The notes: a model not told the origin generated them from the letters alone. Counted from the stretch's first letter, positions 1-6,315 are shown. The stretch: DNA of 10,233 bases from JAAYYM01 sp035271065 (GCA_035271065.1 DATESB010000140.1:1-10233); one strand, 5' to 3'. Numbers and translations: made by a program.

Positions 1-2
1 GA

Positions 3-164
3 ACACGGCTCCTGCATCACATGAGCCGTGTTTTTGCAGACAACGCCCCGCCGCTGAAACCGCCCGGCCAGCGAACCGACCGGAAGCTTCTCCGCAAGCT
101 CCGTGAGAAAAAGCAGGCGCAGGGCCATGCGAGGGATGACAACGAACAGACCATGTCATTATAA
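3..164 (+). CDS. C-terminal end of a conjugative-element protein, possibly the relaxase (5' partial)
   Basis: An open frame enters from the left edge and ends with TAA, giving the last 53 residues of a protein. The tail is strongly basic and hydrophilic, with a Lys/Arg-rich helix (RKLLRKLREKK) followed by an acidic stretch (ARDDNEQ). No catalytic motif is visible because the main domains lie outside the window. The position directly upstream of a TOPRIM/DUF3991 gene and a VirD4 gene fits a mobilisation or relaxase protein of a clostridial integrative conjugative element. The tail resembles, from memory, the C-termini of such relaxases, but this is recollection and not proof. A YodL/DUF4316-type accessory protein is the main alternative. 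Confidence 0.5.
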   Translation, partial: TRLLHHMSRVFADNAPPLKPPGQRTDRKLLRKLREKKQAQGHARDDNEQTMSL

Positions 165-180
165 CGATTGGAGGATAACC

Positions 181-300
181 GTGAAGAAACAGAAAAAGAA
201 AATCAAGCGGCCACCCATCAAGGGAAAATTGCTTCAAAGCCATTGCCGTCCTGTGAAAAGGGCGGCTTTTTTTCATAGAATCGGCACTCGCCATAGATAG
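181..300 (+). CDS. Small lysine-rich ORF, GTG start, unknown function
   Basis: A 39-codon frame starts with GTG, with GGAGG seven bases upstream (TTGGAGGATAACC-GTG), and stops with TAG two bases before the next gene's ribosome binding site. The N-terminus is highly basic (KKQKKKIKRPP). The C-terminal half overlaps an intrinsic-terminator-like hairpin at 245-273, and its AAFF residues are simply the GC stem and T-run read as codons. I recognise no family. It could be a real tiny element-encoded protein, a leader, or a relic of a longer gene. The good ribosome binding site is the only argument for translation. Confidence 0.35.
   Translation: MKKQKKKIKRPPIKGKLLQSHCRPVKRAAFFHRIGTRHR
245..273 (+). 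terminator. Intrinsic terminator-like hairpin inside the small ORF
   Basis: GCCGTCC (245-251) pairs with GGGCGGC (260-266) through seven base pairs including one G-U, across an 8-base loop, and is followed by seven T. It lies between the upstream mobilisation gene and the TOPRIM gene, so it could reduce read-through along the transfer operon. If the small ORF is translated, ribosomes would run through the stem and antagonise termination. Confidence 0.5.
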
Positions 301-311
301 GAGGTACGCCC

Positions 312-1256
312 ATGGGTGTATATGTGCATTTTACGGATGACCAGAAATACCGTGCTAACAATGTGGACCTTGTGGACTTTCTCCAGCGGCAGGGTGAGAA
401 GCTGATCCCCAGCGGCCGTGATAAGCGGCTGGAGGCCGACCATAGCATCACCGTCCGTGGGAACGAGTGGTACGATCACTCCGTAGAGAGCGGCGGGTAT
501 GCCATTGACTTCGTGCGGAACTTCTATGGTCTCACCTTCCCCGAAGCCGTGACCATGCTACTGGGCGGTGAGCAAGACGAAATTTACCGGCCCGCTTCGC
601 AAAAGAAGCAGGAACGGAAACAGCCCTTTGCCCTCCCGAATCCCCACAGCGATATGCGCCGCGTCTATGCTTACTTGGTGAAAACCCGGCTCATCGACCG
701 TGAAGTGGTCAGTTACTTTGCCAAGGCAAAGCTCCTGTATGAGAGCTGTGAAAAATCCAAGGACGGTATGAAGGAATACCATAACGCCGTTTTTGTAGGA
801 TACGATGAGAACGGCGTTCCCCGCCATGCCCACAAGCGCGGGCTCTATACCGAGGGAACCGGCTTCAAGGGAAATGTGGATAGCTGCGATCCAAACTACA
901 GCTTCCACCACATCGGCACAAGCAACCGTCTCTATGTGTTTGAGGCTCCCATCGACTTACTGTCCTATATCACCCTTCATCCCCAGGATTGGCAGGAACA
1001 CAACTATGTGGCTCTCTGCGGTGTCGGTGGTCATGCGATGATATGGATGCTGGAGCAGCACCCACGGCTCCGACAGGTTTCGTTCTGTTTGGATAATGAT
1101 GAAGCCGGGCACAAGGCAAGCGGGCGGCTGAAAAGTCAACTTACAGAAAAAGGATATGTTTCTGAGCGGCTTATCTCACAGACAAAGGACTGGAATGACG
1201 ATTTAACAGCGGCAGCACAGCAAAGGCATAGCGGCTTAGGGATGAAGATGGTGTAG
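312..1256 (+). CDS. TOPRIM primase-like protein of a conjugative element (DUF3991 + TOPRIM)
   Basis: A 314-residue protein starts at ATG 312 behind AGGAGGT with a 6-base spacer. The N-terminal part (about residues 1-90) resembles a CHC2-type primase zinc domain that has lost its cysteines: residues 50-85 keep the W-Y-D-H-S / GGYAIDFV pattern that usually follows the zinc finger. Residues about 110-200 match the DUF3991 linker. The C-terminal part is a TOPRIM fold with the conserved glutamate in VFEAPIDLLSY (E211) and the metal-binding D-x-D in CLDNDEAGHKA (D261, D263). Such proteins are standard in Tn1549/CD1115-type elements and are presumed to act in priming or processing transferred DNA; the reaction is not proven here. 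Length is normal for the family and it looks intact. A terminator follows at 1263-1299. Confidence 0.88.
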   Translation: MGVYVHFTDDQKYRANNVDLVDFLQRQGEKLIPSGRDKRLEADHSITVRGNEWYDHSVESGGYAIDFVRNFYGLTFPEAVTMLLGGEQDEIYRPASQKKQERKQPFALPNPHSDMRRVYAYLVKTRLIDREVVSYFAKAKLLYESCEKSKDGMKEYHNAVFVGYDENGVPRHAHKRGLYTEGTGFKGNVDSCDPNYSFHHIGTSNRLYVFEAPIDLLSYITLHPQDWQEHNYVALCGVGGHAMIWMLEQHPRLRQVSFCLDNDEAGHKASGRLKSQLTEKGYVSERLISQTKDWNDDLTAAAQQRHSGLGMKMV

Positions 1257-1262
1257 GCAAAA

Positions 1263-1299
1263 AGGAGCGGTCAAGATTATTGACTGCTCCTACTTTTCT
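1263..1299 (+). terminator. Intrinsic terminator after the TOPRIM gene
   Basis: AGGAGCGGTCAA (1263-1274) pairs with TTGACTGCTCCT (1280-1291) as a 12-bp stem with one G-U and a 5-base loop. It is followed by a modest T-rich tract (ACTTTTCTA). It starts 7 bases after the stop codon and should end the plus-strand transcript before the oppositely oriented YdeI-family gene, meaning virD4 would need its own promoter. Confidence 0.7.
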
Positions 1300-1335
1300 A
1301 TAAGGTTTAATGAATAGACACACTAAGAAAGCCTG

Positions 1336-1379
1336 CTCTATTTATGCCCTCACGCAAATAGAGATTTGTTGAAGGGCAT
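1336..1379. repeat. Two interleaved inverted repeats
   Basis: CTCTATTT (1336-1343) pairs with AAATAGAG (1356-1363), and ATGCCCT (1344-1350) pairs with AGGGCAT (1373-1379). The arms alternate in the order A-B-A'-B', so they can form two mutually exclusive hairpins or a pseudoknot-like fold. The block lies immediately past the stop codon of the minus-strand YdeI-family gene and could act as its transcript end, although there is no clean T-run. It may also be a trace of the event that put that gene here. Confidence 0.45.
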
Positions 1380-1380
1380 C

Positions 1381-1956
1381 CTAATACTCCAGCAATCTGC
1401 CATAGTCGTTCCAATCTCCAAACATTTTATTCTGCTTAGAGTTTTCAATCAGCTTCTTGAGTCTTTTTTGGTAAACTTCTATATCCCTTTTCTTATCACG
1501 TTGGATGGAATCAATTCTAACCCGTTGATACAGCATAGGGCATTTCCGAAAGTATTCCCACGCAGGAGGAACTGCTTCAAACGCCCGCACTATATCATCA
1601 TCAATGATAAACCCTGTATCCGACATATCAGGAAGTGCATCTTTTCCTGATGTTGTCATAAGTCCTAACTTTTCAAGCCTGCGGCATCTTTCTTTATTTA
1701 GTTCGGTCCACGGGCTTTTCTTCGCGCGGGGCATAAATTTCTGCATGGTAACACCATCTATTTTCTTATTTGTGGTGTCAATCCATCCAAAGCACAGAGC
1801 TTCTTCAACAGAATCCAAATACCAAATAGCGTCTTTGGGTTTTTCCTTACCACGTTTGGTAACTACCCAGCATTCGGTTTCTCTATTATGATTTTGAATG
1901 AGCCATTCTCTAAATTTTTCGCGGCTCTTAAAATCTAGCACATTTTTTTCGGCCAT
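1381..1956 (-). CDS. YdeI/OmpD-associated family protein
   Basis: A 191-residue protein recognised by the family's signature blocks: EEALCFGWIDTT (about residues 51-62), the KFMPRAKKSPWTELN segment (about 73-87), RCRRLEKLGLMT and a later PPAWEYF. The family is widespread in bacteria; its biochemical role is poorly defined, with reports linking some Bacillus members to antimicrobial-peptide tolerance. The protein looks complete. The ribosome binding site AGGAGG lies 13 bases before the ATG, further than usual, so translation may be weak. It runs against the flanking conjugation genes, is clearly AT-richer, and separates the TOPRIM gene from virD4, so it is probably an acquired insertion and not part of the transfer machinery. 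Confidence 0.85.
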   Translation of the reverse strand: MAEKNVLDFKSREKFREWLIQNHNRETECWVVTKRGKEKPKDAIWYLDSVEEALCFGWIDTTNKKIDGVTMQKFMPRAKKSPWTELNKERCRRLEKLGLMTTSGKDALPDMSDTGFIIDDDIVRAFEAVPPAWEYFRKCPMLYQRVRIDSIQRDKKRDIEVYQKRLKKLIENSKQNKMFGDWNDYGRLLEY

Positions 1957-2078
1957 AATATTTCAAATGCCTCCTATTTGGCAAGTACTAATTGGCTTCT
2001 CACTCCGATAAATTTCTGTTCATGTAGCTCATTTGATTTATAGTACCACAAAATATACCAAACCGAAAGGAGTTCCCC

Positions 2079-3902
2079 ATGCAATCTCAAGTCTACATTC
2101 TAATCGCAGTGGCCGCCGTGATGTTTCTCGTCATCGGCGGCCTTTCTCTTTTGGCTCACTATTATACCTTGAACGGGATCAAGTCCCGCACGGTGGGCGA
2201 CGGCCAGCATGGCACGGCTCGGTTCGCTTCTAAGCAGGAAATCAAAAATACCTATCAGCACATCCCCTTTCAGCCGGAGCTGTGGAGGCAGGGGCAATGC
2301 CTCCCCACTGCCGCCGAGCAGGGAATCATTCTCGGAAGCGTAGGCGCAAAAAATAAAGTCACGGCAATGGTGGACAAGGACGATGTCCACTGTCTCATGA
2401 TCGGTGCGTCCGGCGTCGGGAAAACCGCATACTTTTTATACCCCAATCTGGAATATGCCTGTGCCTCCGGTATGAGTTTCCTGGCCACCGACACCAAGGG
2501 CGACCTGTATCGGAACTACGGAGCCATCGCCCGCGACTACTACGGCTACCATGTGGCGGTTATCGATCTTCGAAATCCCACTCGCTCAGACGGCAACAAT
2601 ATGCTCCATCTGGTGAACACCTACATGGATGCGTACCTTGCCGACGAAAATAACCTTGTAGCAAAGGCGAAAGCAGAGAAATACGCCAAGATTATCTCCA
2701 AAACCATCATCAACGCCAGTGGGGAGAATTACGGACAAAATCAGTTTTTTTATGATGCTGCTGAAGGACTCCTCTCCTCAGTGATTTTGCTGATTGCCGA
2801 GTATCTGCCGCCCACTGAGGCAGATGGGAAAAAGGTGGACTGCCGCCATATCATCAGCGTGTTCAAATTGGTTCAGGACTTGCTGGCGCCCAGCAAGGTA
2901 AAGGGGAAAAGCCAGTTCCAGCTATTAATGGACAAACTGCCTTCCGACCACAAGGCTCGCTGGTTTGCAGGAGCGGCCCTAAATTCCGCAGAGCAGGCCA
3001 TGGCATCGGTACTCTCCACTGTGCTATCCCGGTTGAATTCCTTTCTCGACTCCGAAATGGAACAGATTCTCTGTTTTGAAACAGCCATTGATGCGGAGAA
3101 ATTCTGTAATGAAAAATCCGCTCTGTTTATCGTACTTCCCGAAGAAGATTTGACCAAGTATTTCATGGTCAGCCTTATGATCCAACAGCTCTACCGGGAG
3201 ATCCTTGCCGTTGCGGATGAAAACGGCGGTAAACTGAAAAACCGCGTGATGTTCTACTGCGATGAGCTCGGAACGCTCCCAGCCATCGAGTCACTGGAGC
3301 TGATTTTTTCAGCCAGCCGCTCACGCCGGCTTGCGATGGTACCGATCATCCAGTCCTTCGGTCAGCTCGAAAAGAATTACGGCAAAGAGGGTTCGGAAAT
3401 CATCGTGGACAACTGCCAGGACACCATCTTCGGTGGATTCGCTCCCAACAGTCAAACCGCCGAAGTGCTGAGTAAAGCATTGGGCAGCCGCACCGTCATG
3501 AGTGGCAGCGTAAGCCGCGGAAAGAACGATCCCAGCCAGTCCTTACAGATGATGGAGCGTCCCCTCATGACGCCTGATGAACTAAAATCCATTCCCAAGG
3601 GTAACTTTGTTGTGATGAAAACCGGCACCCATCCCATGAGGACAAAATTGCGGCTGTTCCTTGATTGGGGTATTCGTTTTGGAGAGCCTTATACTGTGGA
3701 GGAAAAAGCGCACCGAAAGGTGGTCTACGCCGATAAGCAGATGCTGGAGGAAAACATCGTCCGCAAGCACACGGCCTGCCTTATGGTGGACGAAGAAACC
3801 GGGGAGATGCTGGAACCAACCACCGGAAGAGGAACCCTTCATACCCCGGTGGCAGAACCGTCTGAAAACACCATGCGCCGCCGCAATGTGCTCAAAACGT
3901 AA
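2079..3902 (+). CDS. VirD4-like type IV coupling protein (CD1115 family)
   Basis: A 607-residue conjugative coupling ATPase that docks the relaxase-bound DNA strand to the type IV secretion channel at the inner face of the membrane. One hydrophobic N-terminal helix (about residues 5-27) anchors it. Walker A is GASGVGKT (109-116), with lysine K115. The TDTKGDLYR block (137-145) follows. Walker B is VMFYCDE (390-396), with D395/E396. Downstream come SASRSRR and the QSFGQLEKNYG block, and FGGFAPNSQTAEVLSKALGS (451-470), all characteristic of the clostridial CD1115-type coupling proteins. AAGGAG lies 6 bases before the ATG. Length is normal and no disruption is visible, so the ATPase looks intact. 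The winged-helix gene follows after 11 bases as a co-transcribed partner. The secretion channel genes it would feed are not in the window. Confidence 0.95.
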   Translation: MQSQVYILIAVAAVMFLVIGGLSLLAHYYTLNGIKSRTVGDGQHGTARFASKQEIKNTYQHIPFQPELWRQGQCLPTAAEQGIILGSVGAKNKVTAMVDKDDVHCLMIGASGVGKTAYFLYPNLEYACASGMSFLATDTKGDLYRNYGAIARDYYGYHVAVIDLRNPTRSDGNNMLHLVNTYMDAYLADENNLVAKAKAEKYAKIISKTIINASGENYGQNQFFYDAAEGLLSSVILLIAEYLPPTEADGKKVDCRHIISVFKLVQDLLAPSKVKGKSQFQLLMDKLPSDHKARWFAGAALNSAEQAMASVLSTVLSRLNSFLDSEMEQILCFETAIDAEKFCNEKSALFIVLPEEDLTKYFMVSLMIQQLYREILAVADENGGKLKNRVMFYCDELGTLPAIESLELIFSASRSRRLAMVPIIQSFGQLEKNYGKEGSEIIVDNCQDTIFGGFAPNSQTAEVLSKALGSRTVMSGSVSRGKNDPSQSLQMMERPLMTPDELKSIPKGNFVVMKTGTHPMRTKLRLFLDWGIRFGEPYTVEEKAHRKVVYADKQMLEENIVRKHTACLMVDEETGEMLEPTTGRGTLHTPVAEPSENTMRRRNVLKT

Positions 3903-3913
3903 AGGAGGTTCCC

Positions 3914-4180
3914 ATGAGCTACTTCAACCACATTTATACAGCCTCGCCCGATGAGCTTCCCCATCGGGCGAGAGCTGTCTATCTATACCTTTGTGACCGG
4001 GCAGGAAAAGGTAAGGACTGCTGGCCTGCGGTAAAAACGATTGCCTCCGACTTGCAGCTTTCCCGCAGTACCGTTAAACGCGCAATCCATGATCTGGTCA
4101 GAGCTGAGCTGATCGAAAAGGAGCCGCGCTACCGGGAGAATGGAAGCAACAGCTCCAACCGTCTCACTTTAAGAAAATAG
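3914..4180 (+). CDS. Small winged-helix/HTH protein of the conjugative element
   Basis: An 88-residue protein starts behind AAAGGAGG, 11 bases after the virD4 stop, so the two are probably co-transcribed. The N-terminus (SYFNHIYTASPDELPHRARAV) is the conserved opening of the helix-turn-helix protein that follows the coupling-protein gene in this element family. A winged helix-turn-helix covers about residues 35-82: CWPAVKTIASDLQLSRSTVKRAIHDL is the DNA-binding core, followed by a wing (ENGSNSSNRLTL). It probably binds DNA as a local regulator; its target is unknown. The frame stops right after the wing, while a neighbouring frame stays protein-like to about 4314, so the gene may have lost a longer tail. 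Confidence 0.85.
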   Translation: MSYFNHIYTASPDELPHRARAVYLYLCDRAGKGKDCWPAVKTIASDLQLSRSTVKRAIHDLVRAELIEKEPRYRENGSNSSNRLTLRK

Positions 4181-4314
4181 CAGGGGATGGTAAAGCAAAA
4201 GGGCGGATTTCCCGCCAGGGAGGTATTCCGCTCTTCTGCTGAACCCAGGTGCGGTTCACTGTGAACCCACCAGAACCTCTCACTCTAAGAAATTTTATTA
4301 CAGAAAAAGAATAA
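4180..4314 (+). pseudogene. Possible out-of-frame C-terminal tail of the HTH gene
   Basis: In a frame shifted by one base from the HTH gene, reading continues with a protein-like composition (GDGKAKGRISRQGGIPLF, then a TGA, then FTVNPPEPLTLRNFITEKE) and ends with TAA at 4312-4314. The GC content still resembles the conjugation module. This could be an old C-terminal extension lost by one indel and one stop mutation. It could equally be ordinary intergenic sequence; the support is composition only. The segment contains the palindrome GGTTCAC-T-GTGAACC at about 4254-4268. Confidence 0.25.
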
Positions 4315-4330
4315 AGTGTTGCTTTATATA

Positions 4331-4373
4331 TTCTTGTGTAACACAAGAAACGCTATATTTGTAAACTACAAAT
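4331..4373. promoter_or_regulatory. Two adjacent palindromes, operator-like
   Basis: TTCTTGTGT-A-ACACAAGAA (4331-4349) is a perfect 9-bp inverted repeat around a single base. Eight bases later ATTTGTA-AAC-TACAAAT (4357-4373) is a perfect 7-bp inverted repeat. Both have the short symmetric layout of dimeric repressor operators and not of terminators, since there is no GC stem or T-run. No intact gene starts immediately downstream on either strand, so they may be relics of a lost promoter region at the junction between element and cargo. The binding protein is unknown. Confidence 0.35.
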
Positions 4374-4382
4374 TATTGTGGA

Positions 4383-4443
4383 CAAGATGGAGTGAATATA
4401 GGTAATTTATTTATATTGTTCTTGTATATTCTGCGCCATCTTG
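4383..4443. repeat. Short inverted repeat in the junction region
   Basis: CAAGATGG (4383-4390) and CCATCTTG (4436-4443) are exact 8-bp inverted copies separated by 45 bases of AT-rich sequence. The arms are too short and the spacing too wide for a convincing terminator. They fall in the stretch between the end of the conjugation module and the first cargo remnant, so an old recombination or insertion boundary is possible but unproven. Confidence 0.2.
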
Positions 4444-4529
4444 CGTATATTTTCCCGCATTTACAAAGGCTTTATAACTTCAACTTCTACACCAAGCCCC
4501 ATAAATAATTTGGTACAGGCTCTAGCATT
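4407..4529 (-). pseudogene. Possible decayed C-terminus of a WYL-type regulator
   Basis: On the minus strand one frame reads ARACTKLFMGLGVEVEVIKPL, a TAA stop (4461-4463), then MRENIRKMAQNIQEQYK and a final TAA (4407-4409). Ignoring the internal stop, the pattern (short hydrophobic run, GxxVEVIxP, then an amphipathic helix ending in Tyr) resembles the end of WYL-domain (YafY-like) transcriptional regulators. The similarity is judged by eye over about 40 residues, and the upstream part of any such gene is missing, so this is a tentative remnant. Confidence 0.3.
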
Positions 4530-4549
4530 TCACATATGCCTGAGCTGAA

Positions 4550-4855
4550 TTATATATTAAAATTGCTGATCTTTTTCATCAGCAAATCAGGGCAATCAAC
4601 TAAAGGAGAGTGTCCACTATCTTTAATAATAATCAACTCAGCTTTGTCTCCCAAAGCTTCAACAGTTTCTCTTACTGTAGCTTCTGGTATTATTATATCC
4701 TTTTCACTCCAAAAGCTCAGTACCGGAGCCTCTATTTCATTTATTCTGCAATCATCCGCTGAATATCCATTATGTTTATTTGACATGTTAAATAAGGCCA
4801 ACGCCCAATAAATATCTACCAAGTTCCTCTGTTTTAAGGTTGCATTGATATTTGC
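4550..4855 (-). pseudogene. Alpha/beta hydrolase, C-terminal fragment
   Basis: About 100 C-terminal residues of an alpha/beta-fold hydrolase, less than half of the usual 250-300. The acid (D in SFWSEKDIIIP) and the histidine (H in KDSGHSPL) of the catalytic triad are present. The N-terminal half carrying the nucleophile elbow G-x-S-x-G is gone, so no activity is expected. The upstream edge is joined directly to the front of an unrelated methyltransferase gene near 4847-4862, in a different reading frame, which points to a deletion that fused two neighbouring genes. The surviving part has no frameshift, suggesting the event is recent or the stretch is short enough to have escaped damage. Confidence 0.75.
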
Positions 4856-5019
4856 AGTACCAACCGTAACCGCATCCAAGATCGAGTACGCTTTTGCCGC
4901 TTAAGTCAGGAAATAAGGCATTGAACTGATGCCATTCGCCCGCACCGGATAAGCCTTGCTGACTTCGTGACATTTTCGTATACTCATCAAAAAATTGTAT
5001 TATCAAAAATGTTGTTCAT
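4847..5019 (-). pseudogene. Class I SAM-dependent methyltransferase, N-terminal fragment
   Basis: The start of a class I methyltransferase. The family's opening FFDEYTKMSRS and GAGEWHQF is followed by the SAM-binding motif I, KSVLDLGCGYGWYCKY. The sequence then runs into hydrolase sequence in another frame and stops, leaving about 50 of the usual 240 or so residues. A likely original ATG at 5017-5019 (MNNIFDN...) is out of frame with the rest; a 2-base loss around 4995-5000 would explain it. The alternative is a TTG start at 5006. No good ribosome binding site is visible. Everything needed for substrate binding is lost, so this is a non-functional remnant. Confidence 0.75.
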
Positions 5020-5082
5020 AGGTTCAAATCGGTAAATTGGAATTTGTAGCCTCGTATATATGCTCGCAATAGACAGTGCGAT

Positions 5083-5316
5083 TCACTTTTTGGCTTTTAT
5101 ATGTAATATGAGAGATAATATCAAGCATATTGCAGTTGGAGGTAAAAACAATACGCTGTGAATTAGAGCATCAAGATCAGCCCCCGCAGAAGCATAGGGG
5201 TTATACTCTTGAATATTGTAAAAATAAAATATCCCTCCGAAATAACACATTAATAGTACAATCCCAATTCTAAATAAAATTCTTGGATTAATATTTTTTT
5301 TAATTTTAGACCTCAT
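5083..5316 (-). CDS. Small two-helix membrane protein, unknown family
   Basis: A 77-residue protein with an excellent ribosome binding site (AAGGAGG, 6-base spacer). The N-terminus is basic (RSKIKKNINPR), then a hydrophobic segment (about residues 14-33), a polar loop (NIQEYNPYASAGADLDALI), a second hydrophobic segment (about 51-71) and a basic tail (HIKAKK). Both ends are therefore predicted cytoplasmic. I do not recognise the family. It stands 65 bases downstream of the NTF2-like gene in the same direction and could be co-transcribed with it. Confidence 0.65.
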   Translation of the reverse strand: MRSKIKKNINPRILFRIGIVLLMCYFGGIFYFYNIQEYNPYASAGADLDALIHSVLFLPPTAICLILSLILHIKAKK

Positions 5317-5381
5317 TTAGTAACCTCCTTCACAAAATACAGATAATTCTTGATTAAAATCTGATCGATGCTCAAATTGTG

Positions 5382-5735
5382 TTACTCAATCGGCAAACCA
5401 TGTTGTTTCAGGAAAGAGAGCTTATCCCAATAACCCCGTTGAAAAACAATTCTATCATTCACAATCTGGAAGAAACCGCAACCTCGGAGTCCTAATGGGT
5501 CGCGCCACTCCATAATCGCCCACTGACCATCCTCAAATATATTCTCCACAATACAAACCATCTTTGCTTGTGCAAATTCATCCTCCAGGAATCTTTTAAT
5601 ATTGTCCCGACCATGTACTGGCTCATTGGCAACCTGATGATTGACGGCATCCTCCGCATAAAGTAACGATAATGTTTCGGCATCAGCCTGATTGAACGCA
5701 TCAACAAACTTCTGTAAAACCTCTTTTGGTCTCAT
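5382..5735 (-). CDS. NTF2/SnoaL-like family protein
   Basis: A 117-residue single-domain protein starting behind AGGAGG with an 8-base spacer. The opening pattern (VLQKFVDAFNQADAETLSLLYAEDAVNH) followed by HGRDNIKRFLEDEF and the beta-rich C-terminus (AIMEWRDP, GCGFFQIVNDRIVFQRGYWD) is the classic cone-shaped NTF2/SnoaL-like fold. Members act as small isomerases, cyclases or hydrolases, or as ligand-binding proteins, so the substrate cannot be deduced. Length is normal and it looks intact. It follows the HD-domain gene by about 55 bases on the same strand. Confidence 0.85.
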   Translation of the reverse strand: MRPKEVLQKFVDAFNQADAETLSLLYAEDAVNHQVANEPVHGRDNIKRFLEDEFAQAKMVCIVENIFEDGQWAIMEWRDPLGLRGCGFFQIVNDRIVFQRGYWDKLSFLKQHGLPIE

Positions 5736-5789
5736 TCTCGCAACCTCCTGTTATATAAATAATTTAAAATCCAAGCTATCCGACAAATT

Positions 5790-6284
5790 CTAATATAAAG
5801 TAAAACGTTCATAGGCTATCATTTTTCCAGTAGCTGTTTTAAAATTATCATTGATGCATTTTTTTATCTTTTCCTGTTCTTTTTCTTTATCCATAACCGT
5901 TAAATTTTCAAGCAAATCAGCTTCCCATTGTATTTGAAAATCAAGTCCATCAATTTTAGATGGAGTATGATGATTGCCTATTATAAAGCATATTCGATCG
6001 ATATTTTTGCCATAGCCTACCTTTTGTAATATTTCTCTGGCTACTGCTGGTCCTTCTTTTTCTTGATAGACACCGTCAATTGAGCCGTACTTTTTTTGTG
6101 CTTCAACGGCACCAATATCATGTAGTATAGCAACAATACAGATTAGTTCTTTTTCTTGATCTCCGATATTTTCACCTTTCATAATATCTTCTGCGTTTTG
6201 CAAAACTTTGAGAGTATGATCTATGCCGAAAGGAATTTCTTTGAAAACTACTTTCATCTCTCTGATAATTTTCTCTTTAAACAT
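5790..6284 (-). CDS. HD-domain metal-dependent phosphohydrolase
   Basis: A 164-residue protein starting behind GGAGGT with a 6-base spacer. The metal-binding HD signature is complete by eye: H23 (GIDHTLKV), H55-D56 (AILHDIG), H105/H106 (GNHHTP) and D123 (EADLLENL). HD proteins of this size usually hydrolyse phosphate esters of nucleotides or related small molecules; the substrate is unknown. The C-terminus (ATGKMIAYERF) is intact. It is part of the minus-strand cargo row, with about 107 bases before it that include a tiny ORF with its own ribosome binding site. Confidence 0.85.
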   Translation of the reverse strand: MFKEKIIREMKVVFKEIPFGIDHTLKVLQNAEDIMKGENIGDQEKELICIVAILHDIGAVEAQKKYGSIDGVYQEKEGPAVAREILQKVGYGKNIDRICFIIGNHHTPSKIDGLDFQIQWEADLLENLTVMDKEKEQEKIKKCINDNFKTATGKMIAYERFTLY

Positions 6285-6315
6285 TGATTACCTCCATTGA
6301 TACCTCATAGGTGTT

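Noticed and set aside
558..911. Open frame of 117 codons on the minus strand opposite the TOPRIM gene
   Set aside because: It lies wholly inside a clear TOPRIM coding region, has no ribosome binding site and no recognisable motif; an antisense shadow.
3661..3954. 97-codon plus-strand frame overlapping the end of virD4 and the start of the HTH gene
   Set aside because: It overlaps two well-supported genes in another frame and has no independent evidence.
4357..4373. BlaI/MecI or CopY-type operator
   Set aside because: Those operators have the inward order TACA-NN-TGTA; here the arms are TGTA-N3-TACA and no such regulator gene is nearby.
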